Shown: positions 1-9,261 of the stretch, one piece after another | Numbering within the stretch: position 1 is the stretch's first letter | Layout of the letters: every line of letters begins with the position of its first letter | DNA from: an uncultured Acetobacteraceae bacterium | GTDB taxonomy: Bacteria > Pseudomonadota > Alphaproteobacteria > Acetobacterales > Acetobacteraceae | Length of the DNA stretch: 46,993 nucleotides | Reading direction: 5' to 3' | Assembly (NCBI GenBank): GCA_903924985.1 | Contig: CAIYDT010000092.1 | Coordinates: forward strand, 1 to 46,993 | The notes under the pieces: model-generated | Databases searched by the model: none | Told to the model about the DNA's origin: nothing | What the model saw: the letters and a program-made list of their open reading frames with translations, nothing else | Program-made: the position numbers and the translations under genes

Positions 1-2
1 CC

Positions 3-65
3 GTCCTGACCCGCCCAACCTCGGTGCAGCGGCGGGCGTTCGAGTTGCTGGACCTCGCAGTGTAG
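3..65 (+). pseudogene. C-terminal tail of a gene cut by the window edge, possibly a transposase
   Basis: An open frame enters from the left edge and ends at TAG 63-65. Its last twenty residues end in QRRAFELLDLAV. This resembles the short hydrophobic tails of some IS transposases, but it is too short to assign. The 120 nt after it hold no gene. If it is a transposase, the acyltransferase next door may have travelled with an IS. Confidence 0.25.
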
Positions 66-186
66 CCAGGAACGCAAGGTATGGTCTGAGAATTCTTGTT
101 GCCTGTCAGTGGTTTATGTATTTTTGAAGAGGGAAGTTCGGCTTAGGACAGCGGCGCGGCAGGCTTGCGGAGGATGAACGAAACTT

Positions 187-1413
187 TCAGTCCGAGGTCG
201 ACCGCTGCGCCCGTCGCATGCCCTGACATACGGCGATCACGCGCCGCCCGAGCGAGATACCAGGGGCCTCAATGAGGTGATACGTTAAAGTCGAAAAGAT
301 TATAGTGGCCGCGACCACCGCCAGCCATCCTAAGGCAAACGCGCCGATGGCAGCATAGTCACGCGCATCGCGGCCCGCGAACCGCGCCAGTGGCTCGGCG
401 ACAAGCTCGATAACTGAGAAATGTGTGAGGTAAGCGCTGAAGCTGATCTTGCCAACGAAGGCAATCCATCGGTTGACGAGCAACTCTAGCCGGGCAAAAG
501 CGAAGGCGATAATGATCAACGCAAAGCCAAACGAAGCTTGCATGAGGGCTGGGGGGCGGAAAATATTGAATGTTAGGGTTTTGGGTAAGCCCAGAAACGC
601 AGTACTCGCGAAGATCATGAGTCCGACGACGACGAGGACAAGCGTGCCCGCTGTCAGGTATTGGCGCGTGGAACCTATCCGTTGGCTCTCAAGCGTCTTC
701 AGGACGAAGAATAGCAGGATGCCGAGTGCGAACACGGGCGCCTGGTTCGGTGGCCAGAAAAACATAAAATTGCTAATCGCCTCTGGTTCATACCGCTTCA
801 ACATTATGTCTTGGCCCACGGTATTCACCACGGCAGTGCCGAGACAGACGGCCGCGAACAACAGAAAGGCACGTCGCTGTGAGGTCACCAGAGTCGCGAC
901 GAAAGGGAAGACCAAATAGAATGAGAATTCGGCACTAATGCTCCAACCGCCCGGGACGACCAACCACGCCCCAAGAGCTTCCACCGTCAGCGCCGGATGC
1001 CAATCATTCAGGAATCCAAGCCAAGCGGCGAGTTGGCGCAGATCCACACCCGCCGCCGGCGGAGTGATGACGTAATAGAATAGGGCCGCGGCGTAATAAG
1101 CCGGTGCTATACGGAAAAAGCGGCGCAAGAAAAATGCCAGGGCATCGGCGCGACCGTGGCGAATGACCTCCGTGCTCCATGACATCATCAAAGTAATCGC
1201 GCTAGCCAGGAAGAACAGCTGCACACCGTACCACCCAAGAGTCGCCAGCCGATGCACCGGGTATGGCAAAGTGGGATAGGTGTATGTCAGATGCGCCGTA
1301 ATGACGAGCAGAACCGCGTAGCCACGCAAGCAGTCGATATACGCCAGGCGTTTGACGTCATCCCGTATGGCCGACGATCGTGTTTCGGCACGCGAGCCAT
1401 GGTCGGGTGTCAT
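187..1413 (-). CDS. Membrane O-acyltransferase (acyltransferase family 3, OafA/YrhL-like)
   Basis: Integral-membrane acyltransferase of the family that O-acetylates or O-acylates surface sugars, using acyl groups delivered through the membrane. The family signature RLAYIDCLRGYAVLLVITAH starts near residue 22 of the chosen start and holds the first membrane segment and the conserved His. About ten hydrophobic segments follow, including a WSISAEFSFYLVFPF motif typical of the family. The reading frame stays open up to 1569, but the extra N-terminal residues are polar and family members usually begin shortly before the first helix, so the ATG at 1413 is preferred; no good ribosome site separates the candidates. 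It stands alone and convergent to nothing obvious. The substrate cannot be read from the sequence. Its AT-richer codons and the possible transposase tail beside it would fit horizontal acquisition (inference). Confidence 0.8.
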   Translation of the reverse strand: MTPDHGSRAETRSSAIRDDVKRLAYIDCLRGYAVLLVITAHLTYTYPTLPYPVHRLATLGWYGVQLFFLASAITLMMSWSTEVIRHGRADALAFFLRRFFRIAPAYYAAALFYYVITPPAAGVDLRQLAAWLGFLNDWHPALTVEALGAWLVVPGGWSISAEFSFYLVFPFVATLVTSQRRAFLLFAAVCLGTAVVNTVGQDIMLKRYEPEAISNFMFFWPPNQAPVFALGILLFFVLKTLESQRIGSTRQYLTAGTLVLVVVGLMIFASTAFLGLPKTLTFNIFRPPALMQASFGFALIIIAFAFARLELLVNRWIAFVGKISFSAYLTHFSVIELVAEPLARFAGRDARDYAAIGAFALGWLAVVAATIIFSTLTYHLIEAPGISLGRRVIAVCQGMRRAQRSTSD

Positions 1414-1666
1414 GATGCCGGTCCGTTGTTTGCCATCTGGTGACATATTTGCACTGGCCGGTCGATAAAGAATGCTACTTGCCCCGGTGGCGCTGGACCC
1501 AATCAGTTGCCACCACTCTCTGGGCCGAGTCATAGAGCTTGAATGGTTCGCCGGTTCACATCCACGCAATGGTTCATGCCATTCTGACCAAACCAGTACG
1601 GCGGGTTGACCTTTCGATTGCGACAGATTTTCGCCCAGAAAGTGTCCAGGGGCAGGCGATACGGGA

Positions 1667-2599
1667 CTAAAGCTTCAGCTTAAGTGCGTTCCCGATTTCC
1701 CCGATGATCCCACGCCGGAACGCCAGCACGCAGATCATGAAGATCGCGCCCTGCGTCACGGTCACCCAGGCGCCGAACTGTGCCAGGTAGTTCTCCATCG
1801 ACGTCATCACAACCGCGCCCAATGCCGGCCCGAACACCGTGCCCAACCCGCCCAACAGCGTCGTCAGTACGATCTCGCCGGAGGTAGAGGAATGCACGTC
1901 GGTCAGCGTCGCGATGCCGAACACCAGCGCCTTGGTGCCGCCGGCGACGCCGCTCAGTGCGGTCGACAACACGAAGGCGATCAGCTTGTAGTCGTCGGTG
2001 CGGTAGCCTAGCGAGGTCGCGCGAGGCTCGTTCTCCCTTATGCCCTTCAGCACCTGCCCGAAGGGGGAGTGGATGATGCGGTGGATCAGCAGGAACCCGC
2101 CGACGAACACGGCGGCGACCACCCAGTACATCGTCATGTCGTTGGACAGGTCGATGAAACCGAACAGGTGCCCGCGCGGCACTTGCTGGATACCGTCCTC
2201 GCCGCCGGTGAACGGCGCCTCCAGGCAGAAGAAGTAGACCATCTGCGCCAGCGCCAGGGTGATCATGGCGAAGTAGATGCCGGAGCGGCGGATCGCGAGG
2301 TAGCCCAGACACAAGCCCAGCGTCCCGCCGGTCAACCCGCCCAGGATGATCGCGATCGAGGCATCCACATGCCAGAACTTCATGGTCCAGGCGGCGACGT
2401 AGCTACCCATGCCGAAGAACGCGGCGTGGCCGAACGACAGCAGCCCGACATAGCCGATCATCAGGTTGAAGGCGCAGGCGAACAGCGCCGCGGTCAGCAC
2501 CCTCATGAGGAAGACGGGGTACAGCACGAAGGGGCAAACGATAATCAGAGCCAGCATCGCCAGGAAAGCAATGAGCTGCGGGCGGGAAAAACCGAACAT
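1667..2599 (-). CDS. livM: Branched-chain amino acid type ABC transporter, permease LivM
   Basis: Inner-membrane permease of a HAAT-family ABC importer (branched-chain amino acids or related small carboxylates and amides). The 310-residue protein has the LivM pattern: hydrophobic N-terminus, then a GYVGLLSFGHAAFFGMGSYV segment near residues 49-68, and the cytoplasmic coupling loop with IRENEPRATSLGYRT near residue 188. It is the last gene of a five-gene minus-strand operon; its start codon lies 1 nt after the livH stop, which implies translational coupling. Ligand specificity depends on the binding protein and cannot be fixed here. Confidence 0.92.
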   Translation of the reverse strand: MFGFSRPQLIAFLAMLALIIVCPFVLYPVFLMRVLTAALFACAFNLMIGYVGLLSFGHAAFFGMGSYVAAWTMKFWHVDASIAIILGGLTGGTLGLCLGYLAIRRSGIYFAMITLALAQMVYFFCLEAPFTGGEDGIQQVPRGHLFGFIDLSNDMTMYWVVAAVFVGGFLLIHRIIHSPFGQVLKGIRENEPRATSLGYRTDDYKLIAFVLSTALSGVAGGTKALVFGIATLTDVHSSTSGEIVLTTLLGGLGTVFGPALGAVVMTSMENYLAQFGAWVTVTQGAIFMICVLAFRRGIIGEIGNALKLKL

Positions 2600-2600
2600 A

Positions 2601-3488
2601 TCAGGCAGCCTTTCCGAACAGGCCGCGCGGTCTTGTCAGCAGCACGATCACCATCACCACGAACACCACCGTGGCGGACGCCTGCGGGTAGAATACTTTT
2701 GTCAAACCCTCGACCACGCCCAGACCGAAGCCGGTGACGATCGAGCCCAGGATCGACCCCATGCCGCCGATCACCACGACGGCGAACACGGTGTTGATGA
2801 AGTTGCTGCCCATGTTGGGGTTCACCGAATAAATCGGCGCCGCGAGAACGCCGGCAAACGCGGCAAGTGCGATGCCGCCGCCGTAGGTCAGGGTGATCAG
2901 CCGCGGCACGTTCACGCCGAAGGCTTGCACCAGCGGCGCGTTTTCAGTGGCAGCCCGCAGTGTTGCTCCCAAGGAGGTCTTCTCGATGATCGCCCAGGTG
3001 GCCAGACACACCACCGCCGCGGAAAGCACCACCCAGCCCCGGTAGTTCGGCATGAACATGAAGCCGAGGTCGGTGGCGCCCTGCAGCATGTTTGGGATGC
3101 GGTAGGGCATACCCGAACTGCCGTAGCCGTTGCGGAACAAGCCCTCGATCACCAGCGACAGGCCGAAGGTCAGCAGCAGGCCGTACAAGTGGTCCAGCTT
3201 GTACAGCCGGCTGATGATGGTCTTCTCCAGGAAGATCCCGAAGATTCCCACCAGGATCGGCGCCAGGATAAGCGCCGGGAAGTAGCCGATGCCGAAGTAG
3301 TTCAGCAGCATCCACGACACGAAGGCGCCCATCATGAACAGCGCCCCATGGGCGAAGTTGATGATGTTGAGCATGCCGAAGATGACCGCGAGGCCCAGCG
3401 ACAGCATCGCGTAGAAGGCGCCGTTGATCAGGCCGAGCAGAAGCTGGCCGAACAACAGCGGGCCGGGAATGCCAAATATCATGATCAT
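2601..3488 (-). CDS. livH: Branched-chain amino acid type ABC transporter, permease LivH
   Basis: Second permease of the Liv importer, pairing with LivM as a heterodimer. The chosen ATG at 3488 gives 295 residues starting MIMIFGIPG, the usual LivH length, and leaves a 34-nt gap after livK. A longer frame to 3578 would overlap the binding-protein gene. Family marks are GLAVIFGMLNIINFAHGALF near residues 33-52 and repeated glycine-rich membrane helices, ending in RPRGLFGKAA. Stop and livM start are 1 nt apart. Confidence 0.92.
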   Translation of the reverse strand: MIMIFGIPGPLLFGQLLLGLINGAFYAMLSLGLAVIFGMLNIINFAHGALFMMGAFVSWMLLNYFGIGYFPALILAPILVGIFGIFLEKTIISRLYKLDHLYGLLLTFGLSLVIEGLFRNGYGSSGMPYRIPNMLQGATDLGFMFMPNYRGWVVLSAAVVCLATWAIIEKTSLGATLRAATENAPLVQAFGVNVPRLITLTYGGGIALAAFAGVLAAPIYSVNPNMGSNFINTVFAVVVIGGMGSILGSIVTGFGLGVVEGLTKVFYPQASATVVFVVMVIVLLTRPRGLFGKAA

Positions 3489-3522
3489 GTTAGTTTCCCG
3501 GCCACGCCGCGTCCTCTGGTTG

Positions 3523-4752
3523 TCAGGCTTTGATGAATGGGCAATGGCCAGCCGCGAGCGGACGGTAAACGTCCTCACCCGAGGTCGCCACGACCTGCTT
3601 GAAGTAGTCCCACGGACCCTTGCTCTCGGACGGCTTTTTGACTTCGAACAGGAAGGCGGGGGTCAGATTGCGGCCGTCCTCGCGGATTTTGGTCTTGCCG
3701 AAGCAATCGTCGTCCACCGGCATGGCCTTCATGCGGTTGACCGTGGCGACGCCGTCCTTCTTGGCCTCGGCGATGCCCATGTCATGCACGGTTTTCAGGT
3801 AGTGCAGCGTGGCCGAGTAGCAGCCGGCGTGCACCATGTTCGGCCAGTTCTTCGGCGTTTTCGCGCGCACACGATCCGTGAAGGCTCGGGTCCGCTCGTT
3901 GAGATCCCAGTAGAAGCTCTCCGTAAGGTTCAGCCCGGCCGCGACGTCCAGACCCAATGCGTGCACGTCGGTGATGAACATCAGCATCGCCGCGACTTTC
4001 ATGGTCTTGTTGATGCCGAACTCATTGATCTGCTTGATCGAGTTGACCGTGTCGCCGCCCGCGTTGCACAGGCCGATGACCTTCGCCTTGCTGGCTTGCG
4101 CCTGCACCAGGAAGGACGAGAAATCGGTCGTGTCAGGGAATGGGTACAGCGACGATCCCTTCACGCTGCCGCCCGCTTTCTTCACCAGGTCGGTGGTGTC
4201 GGACTGCAACTGCTTGCCGAATGCGTAGTCGGCGGTCAGGAAGTACCAGGAATCCCCCCCGGCCTTCACCATTGCCCCGCCGGTCGAATTCGCCAGCATG
4301 AACGTGTCGTAGGTCCAGTGGATGAAATTGGGCGAACACTGTTCACCGGTCAGCGCGGACGACGCGGCCCCGGAGTTGAGGTAGACCTTGTTCTTCTCCC
4401 GCACCACGGACTGAACCGCGAGCGCGACCGACGACGTCGGCACGTCCAGCAGCATGTCCACGCCGTCGCGATCGAACCACTGGCGCACCAGGGACACCGC
4501 AAGGTCGGGCTTGTTCTGGTGATCGGCCGTCACGACCTCGACGTTCATGCCCTTGGAGGAGACGCCGAAGTCTTCCAGGGCCTGCTTGGCGCAGATGACC
4601 GAGGTCAGGCCGCCCGTGTTGGTGTACGGGCCGGACTGGTCGTTCAGGACGCCGATCTTGATGGTCGGGGTTTGCGCTCGGGCGCGGGCGAGCGGCAACA
4701 CGCCAGCCGTCGCCGTCGCGGAGGCTAGCAAGGTACGGCGGGAAAGGGTCAT
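3523..4752 (-). CDS. livK: Periplasmic binding protein of the Liv-type ABC transporter
   Basis: Type I periplasmic binding protein (Peripla_BP_6) that captures the substrate and delivers it to LivHM. The N-terminus, LSRRTLLASATATAGVLPLA, has a twin-arginine motif followed by a hydrophobic stretch and an ARA/Q cleavage region, so Tat export of a prefolded protein is likely. The mature part begins with TIKIGVLNDQSGPYTN, the standard opening of this fold, and is of normal length (409 residues in all). It lies between livF and livH in one transcription unit. Close homologues bind amino acids, amides or aromatic acids; the actual ligand is unknown. Confidence 0.9.
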   Translation of the reverse strand: MTLSRRTLLASATATAGVLPLARARAQTPTIKIGVLNDQSGPYTNTGGLTSVICAKQALEDFGVSSKGMNVEVVTADHQNKPDLAVSLVRQWFDRDGVDMLLDVPTSSVALAVQSVVREKNKVYLNSGAASSALTGEQCSPNFIHWTYDTFMLANSTGGAMVKAGGDSWYFLTADYAFGKQLQSDTTDLVKKAGGSVKGSSLYPFPDTTDFSSFLVQAQASKAKVIGLCNAGGDTVNSIKQINEFGINKTMKVAAMLMFITDVHALGLDVAAGLNLTESFYWDLNERTRAFTDRVRAKTPKNWPNMVHAGCYSATLHYLKTVHDMGIAEAKKDGVATVNRMKAMPVDDDCFGKTKIREDGRNLTPAFLFEVKKPSESKGPWDYFKQVVATSGEDVYRPLAAGHCPFIKA

Positions 4753-4787
4753 GGGTTCGGTTCCTATGCGTTCGCGGTGGAAGTTGC

Positions 4788-5475
<688 letters not shown>

Positions 5476-5483
<8 letters not shown>

Positions 5484-6228
5484 CGGCGCTTCCCAAATAG
5501 GCGGCGATCACCTCGGGGTTCTTGGACACCGTGGCATAGTCGCCCTCAGCCAGAATCCTGCCGCGGGTTAGCACGGTGATGGTGTCGCACAGGCCTTCGA
5601 CGACCGACAGATTGTGCTCCACCATCAGGATTGTGCGGCCCGTCCGGATACGCTTGATCAGCTGGACGATGGTATCCACGTCGCCGTGGCCCATGCCGGC
5701 AGTGGGTTCGTCCAGCAGCATCATCTCGGGGTCGAGCGCCAGCGTGGTGGCGATTTCCAGCGCCCGCTTCTGCCCATACGGCAGGTCCGCCACGATGGCA
5801 TTGCCCAGTTCGGGCAGTCCTACGTCATGCAGCAGTTCGTGCGCACGGTCGTTGTAGACCTCGAGGGCTTCTTCCGAACGCCAGAAATCGAAGCTGGCGC
5901 CGCGTTTGCGCTGCAAAGCCAGGCGCACGTGTTCCAGCGCGGTCAACTGCGGAAACACGGCCGAGATCTGGAAGCTGCGGACCAAACCAAGACGTGCCAC
6001 CATCGCCGATTTCATGCCGGTGATATCATGCCCCTTGAACATGATGGTGCCGCGCGTCGGCGTCAGGAAGTTCGTCAGCAGGTTGAAGCAGGTTGTTTTT
6101 CCGGCGCCGTTCGGCCCGATCAGCGCATGGATCGTGCCGGTGCGAACGCGTAAAGACACGTCGTCAACCGCGACGAAGCCGCTGAACTCTCGGGTCAGGC
6201 CCGTTGTCTCCAGGATGGTATCGGTCAC
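5476..6228 (-). CDS. livG: Liv-type ABC transporter ATP-binding protein LivG
   Basis: Second ATPase subunit and first gene of the operon. Walker A is GPNGAGKTTCFNLL near residue 38. The signature LPYGQKRALEIATTLA is the LivG variant with YGQ in place of SGG. Walker B is MLLDEPTAGM, and MVEHNLSVV carries the switch His. At 250 residues it has the normal LivG length and C-terminal extension. It is divergent from the efflux genes across about 190 nt that must hold both promoters; no convincing promoter was picked out by eye. Confidence 0.93.
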
Positions 6229-6415
6229 CCCCGGGCTACTCCCTCAATCATGGACGATCACTGTGGCGGCGGCGTTTTGCACATCGCTGTCATGCACGCA
6301 AGCCGGTTCGTGGTTGTATGGGCGATCCGCGGACCCCAGGTGTTACACTTCTTTGCCGCCATGCCGGTTGCACCGCCAACCGCGCCCCGTGCTACAGGGC
6401 GGCAGGAGAGATCAT

Positions 6416-7921
6416 TTGCCTGTTTCCCAAGGTTTTCGGCGGAATGCCAAGCTCATGTGCTGCGCCGTGGCGGGCTTTTTGGCGGGGTGCGACCTGGGAC
6501 CCGCCTACCATCCGGACGGTGGGACAGTACCGCCCGGTTTTCGGGCGGGCACCGTGGCCGATGCCGCGATCTGGCCGGACGAAACCTGGTGGCGGGGCTT
6601 CGCCTCCCCGGAACTGACGGCGCTGATTGAGGCGGCGCAGGCGCATAACCTGGATATCGCGGCCGCCATGGCTCGGATTCGGCAGGCTGACGCGCAGGTG
6701 CGCATCGCGGGTGCCGCGCTGCTGCCTAATTTGAACGGTACTGCCGGTGCCAGTTGGCAGCACGACGGGGCGGGTACCAGCGGTGGCAGCACCCCTTCGC
6801 GCGGCCGCAGTGTCGATCTGCACAGCTACAATGTCGGCCTGAATGCGGCATACGAGCTGGACTTCTGGGGCAAGAACGCCGCGACCCGGCAGGCCGCGGT
6901 CTCCAGCGCCATGTTCAGCCGGTTCGACCAGCAGACCGTGGCGCTGACGGTGGTGACGAACGTCGCGACCACCTGGTTTACCGCTTTGGCGCTGGCGGAT
7001 CGTTTGCGTATCGCCGAACGCAACCTGGCGGACGCCGAACAGATACTGGCCGTGATTCGCGGCCGGCGGGAGGCTGGTACCGCCAGCGACCTCGATGTCG
7101 CGCAGCAGGAAACCTTCGTCGCCACCAGCCGAGCGGCGGTGCCGAATTTGCGGAGCCAGTTGGAGCAGGAGGTGATCGGCCTCGGCATTCTGACCGGCCG
7201 CCCGCCGGAGGGCGTGACGGTTACGCCCGGCACGTTGGGGAAGGTCGCATTGCCGCCAGTCGCACCCGGCTTGCCGTCGGAGCTACTGACCCGCCGCCCC
7301 GACGTGGCATCGGCTGAGGCCACTCTTCAGGCTCGCAATTTCAACATCAAGACGGCTCGTGCCGCGTTCTTCCCATCCATCCAGTTGACCGGGGCTGACG
7401 GATTCCAGGCGGCATCGCTGGGGACGCTCATTGGTCCTGGCGGGGCACTGATGTCCCTCGCGGCCGGTTTGACCGCGCCGATTTTCGATGGCGGCACATT
7501 GCGTGGGCAACTGGAGCTGGCGAAGGGCCAGTATGACGAGCAACTGGCGATCTACCAGAAAGCGGTGCTGCAGGCCTTCACCGACGTGGATAATGGCCTG
7601 ACGGCCTGGCGCTATGCGACGGAGCAGGAGGCGCTGGAACAGGCGGCGGTCGATCAGGCGCGACGGGCCGCGACAATCGCGCGGGCGCAGATGGTCGCTG
7701 GAACGGTGGACATCACCACTGTTCTGACCACCGAAGTCACGCTGCTGAATAATGAAGACGCGCTGGCGCAGGTGAAACTCGCGCGGGCGCAGGCGCTGCT
7801 GAGCCTGTATAAGGCGTTAGGCGGCGGCTGGCAGAGGGCGGGCAACGACGAACATCCCGGGCTGTCGCCAAGCATGTTGGGCGGTGCCGTGGCGCTGCCG
7901 GTGGGGGGGAACCTCCAATGA
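6416..7921 (+). CDS. Outer-membrane efflux lipoprotein, NodT/OprM family
   Basis: TolC-like outer-membrane channel of a tripartite efflux pump. The start is decided by AGGAG at 6404-6408, seven bases before TTG 6416, giving a positively charged leader (RRNAK) and the lipobox AGFLAGC, whose Cys would be lipidated. The ATG at 6455 would remove the charged part of the signal. The 501-residue product shows two outer-membrane-factor repeats (helix-rich segments around 70-270 and 280-490), the typical LPSELLTRRPDVASAEA motif of the second repeat, and GLTAPIFDGGTLRGQL. The fusion-protein gene follows after 59 nt in the same direction. Confidence 0.9.
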   Translation: MPVSQGFRRNAKLMCCAVAGFLAGCDLGPAYHPDGGTVPPGFRAGTVADAAIWPDETWWRGFASPELTALIEAAQAHNLDIAAAMARIRQADAQVRIAGAALLPNLNGTAGASWQHDGAGTSGGSTPSRGRSVDLHSYNVGLNAAYELDFWGKNAATRQAAVSSAMFSRFDQQTVALTVVTNVATTWFTALALADRLRIAERNLADAEQILAVIRGRREAGTASDLDVAQQETFVATSRAAVPNLRSQLEQEVIGLGILTGRPPEGVTVTPGTLGKVALPPVAPGLPSELLTRRPDVASAEATLQARNFNIKTARAAFFPSIQLTGADGFQAASLGTLIGPGGALMSLAAGLTAPIFDGGTLRGQLELAKGQYDEQLAIYQKAVLQAFTDVDNGLTAWRYATEQEALEQAAVDQARRAATIARAQMVAGTVDITTVLTTEVTLLNNEDALAQVKLARAQALLSLYKALGGGWQRAGNDEHPGLSPSMLGGAVALPVGGNLQ

Positions 7922-7980
7922 TCGAACGGTTTCTGGCCTCGGTTGGCCGGCATGTCCCACGGACAGATTGAAGGCGTGCC

Positions 7981-9261
7981 ATGGATTCTCTGACTCCGAA
8001 CCCGATGGACCTGATATCCCGCCCACCAGCCCCACGTGGATCGCGCCGCTGGCGCTGGGTGATGCCGCTGCTGTGTGTTTTGGTGGTGGCGGCAATTGTG
8101 GGCGTGGTCAAATTCTGGCCGGCGACACCGGACGCCGCGACCCGCAACCGTACTGCCGGACTGGCGGTGCCGGTTCTCGTCGCGAAAGCCGATCGTCGCG
8201 ACATGCCGATCATGCTCGACGGCCTCGGCACGGTGCAGGCATTCAACAGCGTGACGGTAAAAGCCATGGTGGACGGACCGCTGGTCGCCGTGCAGTTCGA
8301 CGAAGGCCAGATCGTGCATAAGGGCGACGTGCTGGCCCGCATCGAGCCGCGTGCGTTTCGGGCGGCACTGGATCTGGCGGTGGCAAAGAAGGCGCAGGAT
8401 GAGGCGCTGCTGGCCAACGCGAAGGTCGATCTGGTGCGTTACCAGAAGCTGGTCAGCAACAACTTCACCTCGGCGCAGCAGTCCGACACGCAGAAAGCCC
8501 TTGTGGCGCAATATGAGGCGCTGGTTCGGCAGGATCAGGCGCAGATCGACACTGCGCAAAGCAATCTGGATTACACGACTGTTACCTCCCCCTTGGACGG
8601 CCGCACCGGCGTGCGGCTGGTCGATCAAGGCAACATCGTTCATGCCAGCGATGCCACCGGGCTGGTGGTGATCACTCAGTTGCAGCCGATTTTCGTGGTG
8701 TTCACGCTGCCGCAGCAGACCTTGCCGGCCGTGGTCAAGGCCATGGCCGCCGGACAGGCGACGGTGGTGGCGACCCCGCAAGGGGGCAGCCGTTCGGCGG
8801 TGTTGGATACGGGCAAGCTGACGGTGCTGGACAATCAGGTCGATCCGACCACCGGCACGATCAAGCTGAAAGCCAGCTTCCCGAACAAGGACAGCCGCCT
8901 GTGGCCGGGTGGCTTCGTCGGGGTGCGGCTCCAGGTCGATACCGCGAATAATGCGGTGGTGGTACCGCCCGCCGCGGTGCAGCGCGGCCCGCGTGGGGCT
9001 TTTGTCTATGTGGTGGGCGACGACGACACGGTGACCCGTCAGGCCATCAGGACGGGCTACGAGGATGAGCAGGCCGCCATCGTGACGGATGGGTTGACGG
9101 ATGGGTTGAAGGGTGGGGAGCAGGTTGTGACCGACGGCGCCTCGCGGCTGTCTGACGGCTCCAAAGTGGTGGTCGCGAAGGCCGCGGCCGATGCGCCGCC
9201 CGCCGGGCGGGAACGTCCGGCCGCGCCGGGTGCCCAGCGGCCGAGGCGGTCGCCAGGATGA
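7981..9261 (+). CDS. RND efflux membrane fusion protein (MdtA-like)
   Basis: Periplasmic adaptor that links the RND permeases to the outer-membrane channel. One N-terminal membrane anchor (about residues 27-45) is followed by a lipoyl half-motif (TVKAMVDGPLVAVQFDEGQI), an alpha-helical hairpin (about 115-190), the second lipoyl half (YTTVTSPLDGRTGVRLVDQG) and beta-barrel and membrane-proximal domains. The 426-residue length matches MdtA. The TGA overlaps the ATG of the next gene (ATGA), so translation is coupled. A 12-bp exact tandem duplication at 9084-9107 inserts four extra residues (reading TDGLTDGL) into the membrane-proximal domain. The C-terminus is Pro/Arg-rich. Confidence 0.93.
   Translation: MDSLTPNPMDLISRPPAPRGSRRWRWVMPLLCVLVVAAIVGVVKFWPATPDAATRNRTAGLAVPVLVAKADRRDMPIMLDGLGTVQAFNSVTVKAMVDGPLVAVQFDEGQIVHKGDVLARIEPRAFRAALDLAVAKKAQDEALLANAKVDLVRYQKLVSNNFTSAQQSDTQKALVAQYEALVRQDQAQIDTAQSNLDYTTVTSPLDGRTGVRLVDQGNIVHASDATGLVVITQLQPIFVVFTLPQQTLPAVVKAMAAGQATVVATPQGGSRSAVLDTGKLTVLDNQVDPTTGTIKLKASFPNKDSRLWPGGFVGVRLQVDTANNAVVVPPAAVQRGPRGAFVYVVGDDDTVTRQAIRTGYEDEQAAIVTDGLTDGLKGGEQVVTDGASRLSDGSKVVVAKAAADAPPAGRERPAAPGAQRPRRSPG
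9084..9107 (+). repeat. Exact 12-bp tandem duplication inside the membrane fusion protein gene
   Basis: GACGGATGGGTT occurs twice head to tail, in frame, lengthening a loop of the adaptor by four residues. Confidence 0.9.
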
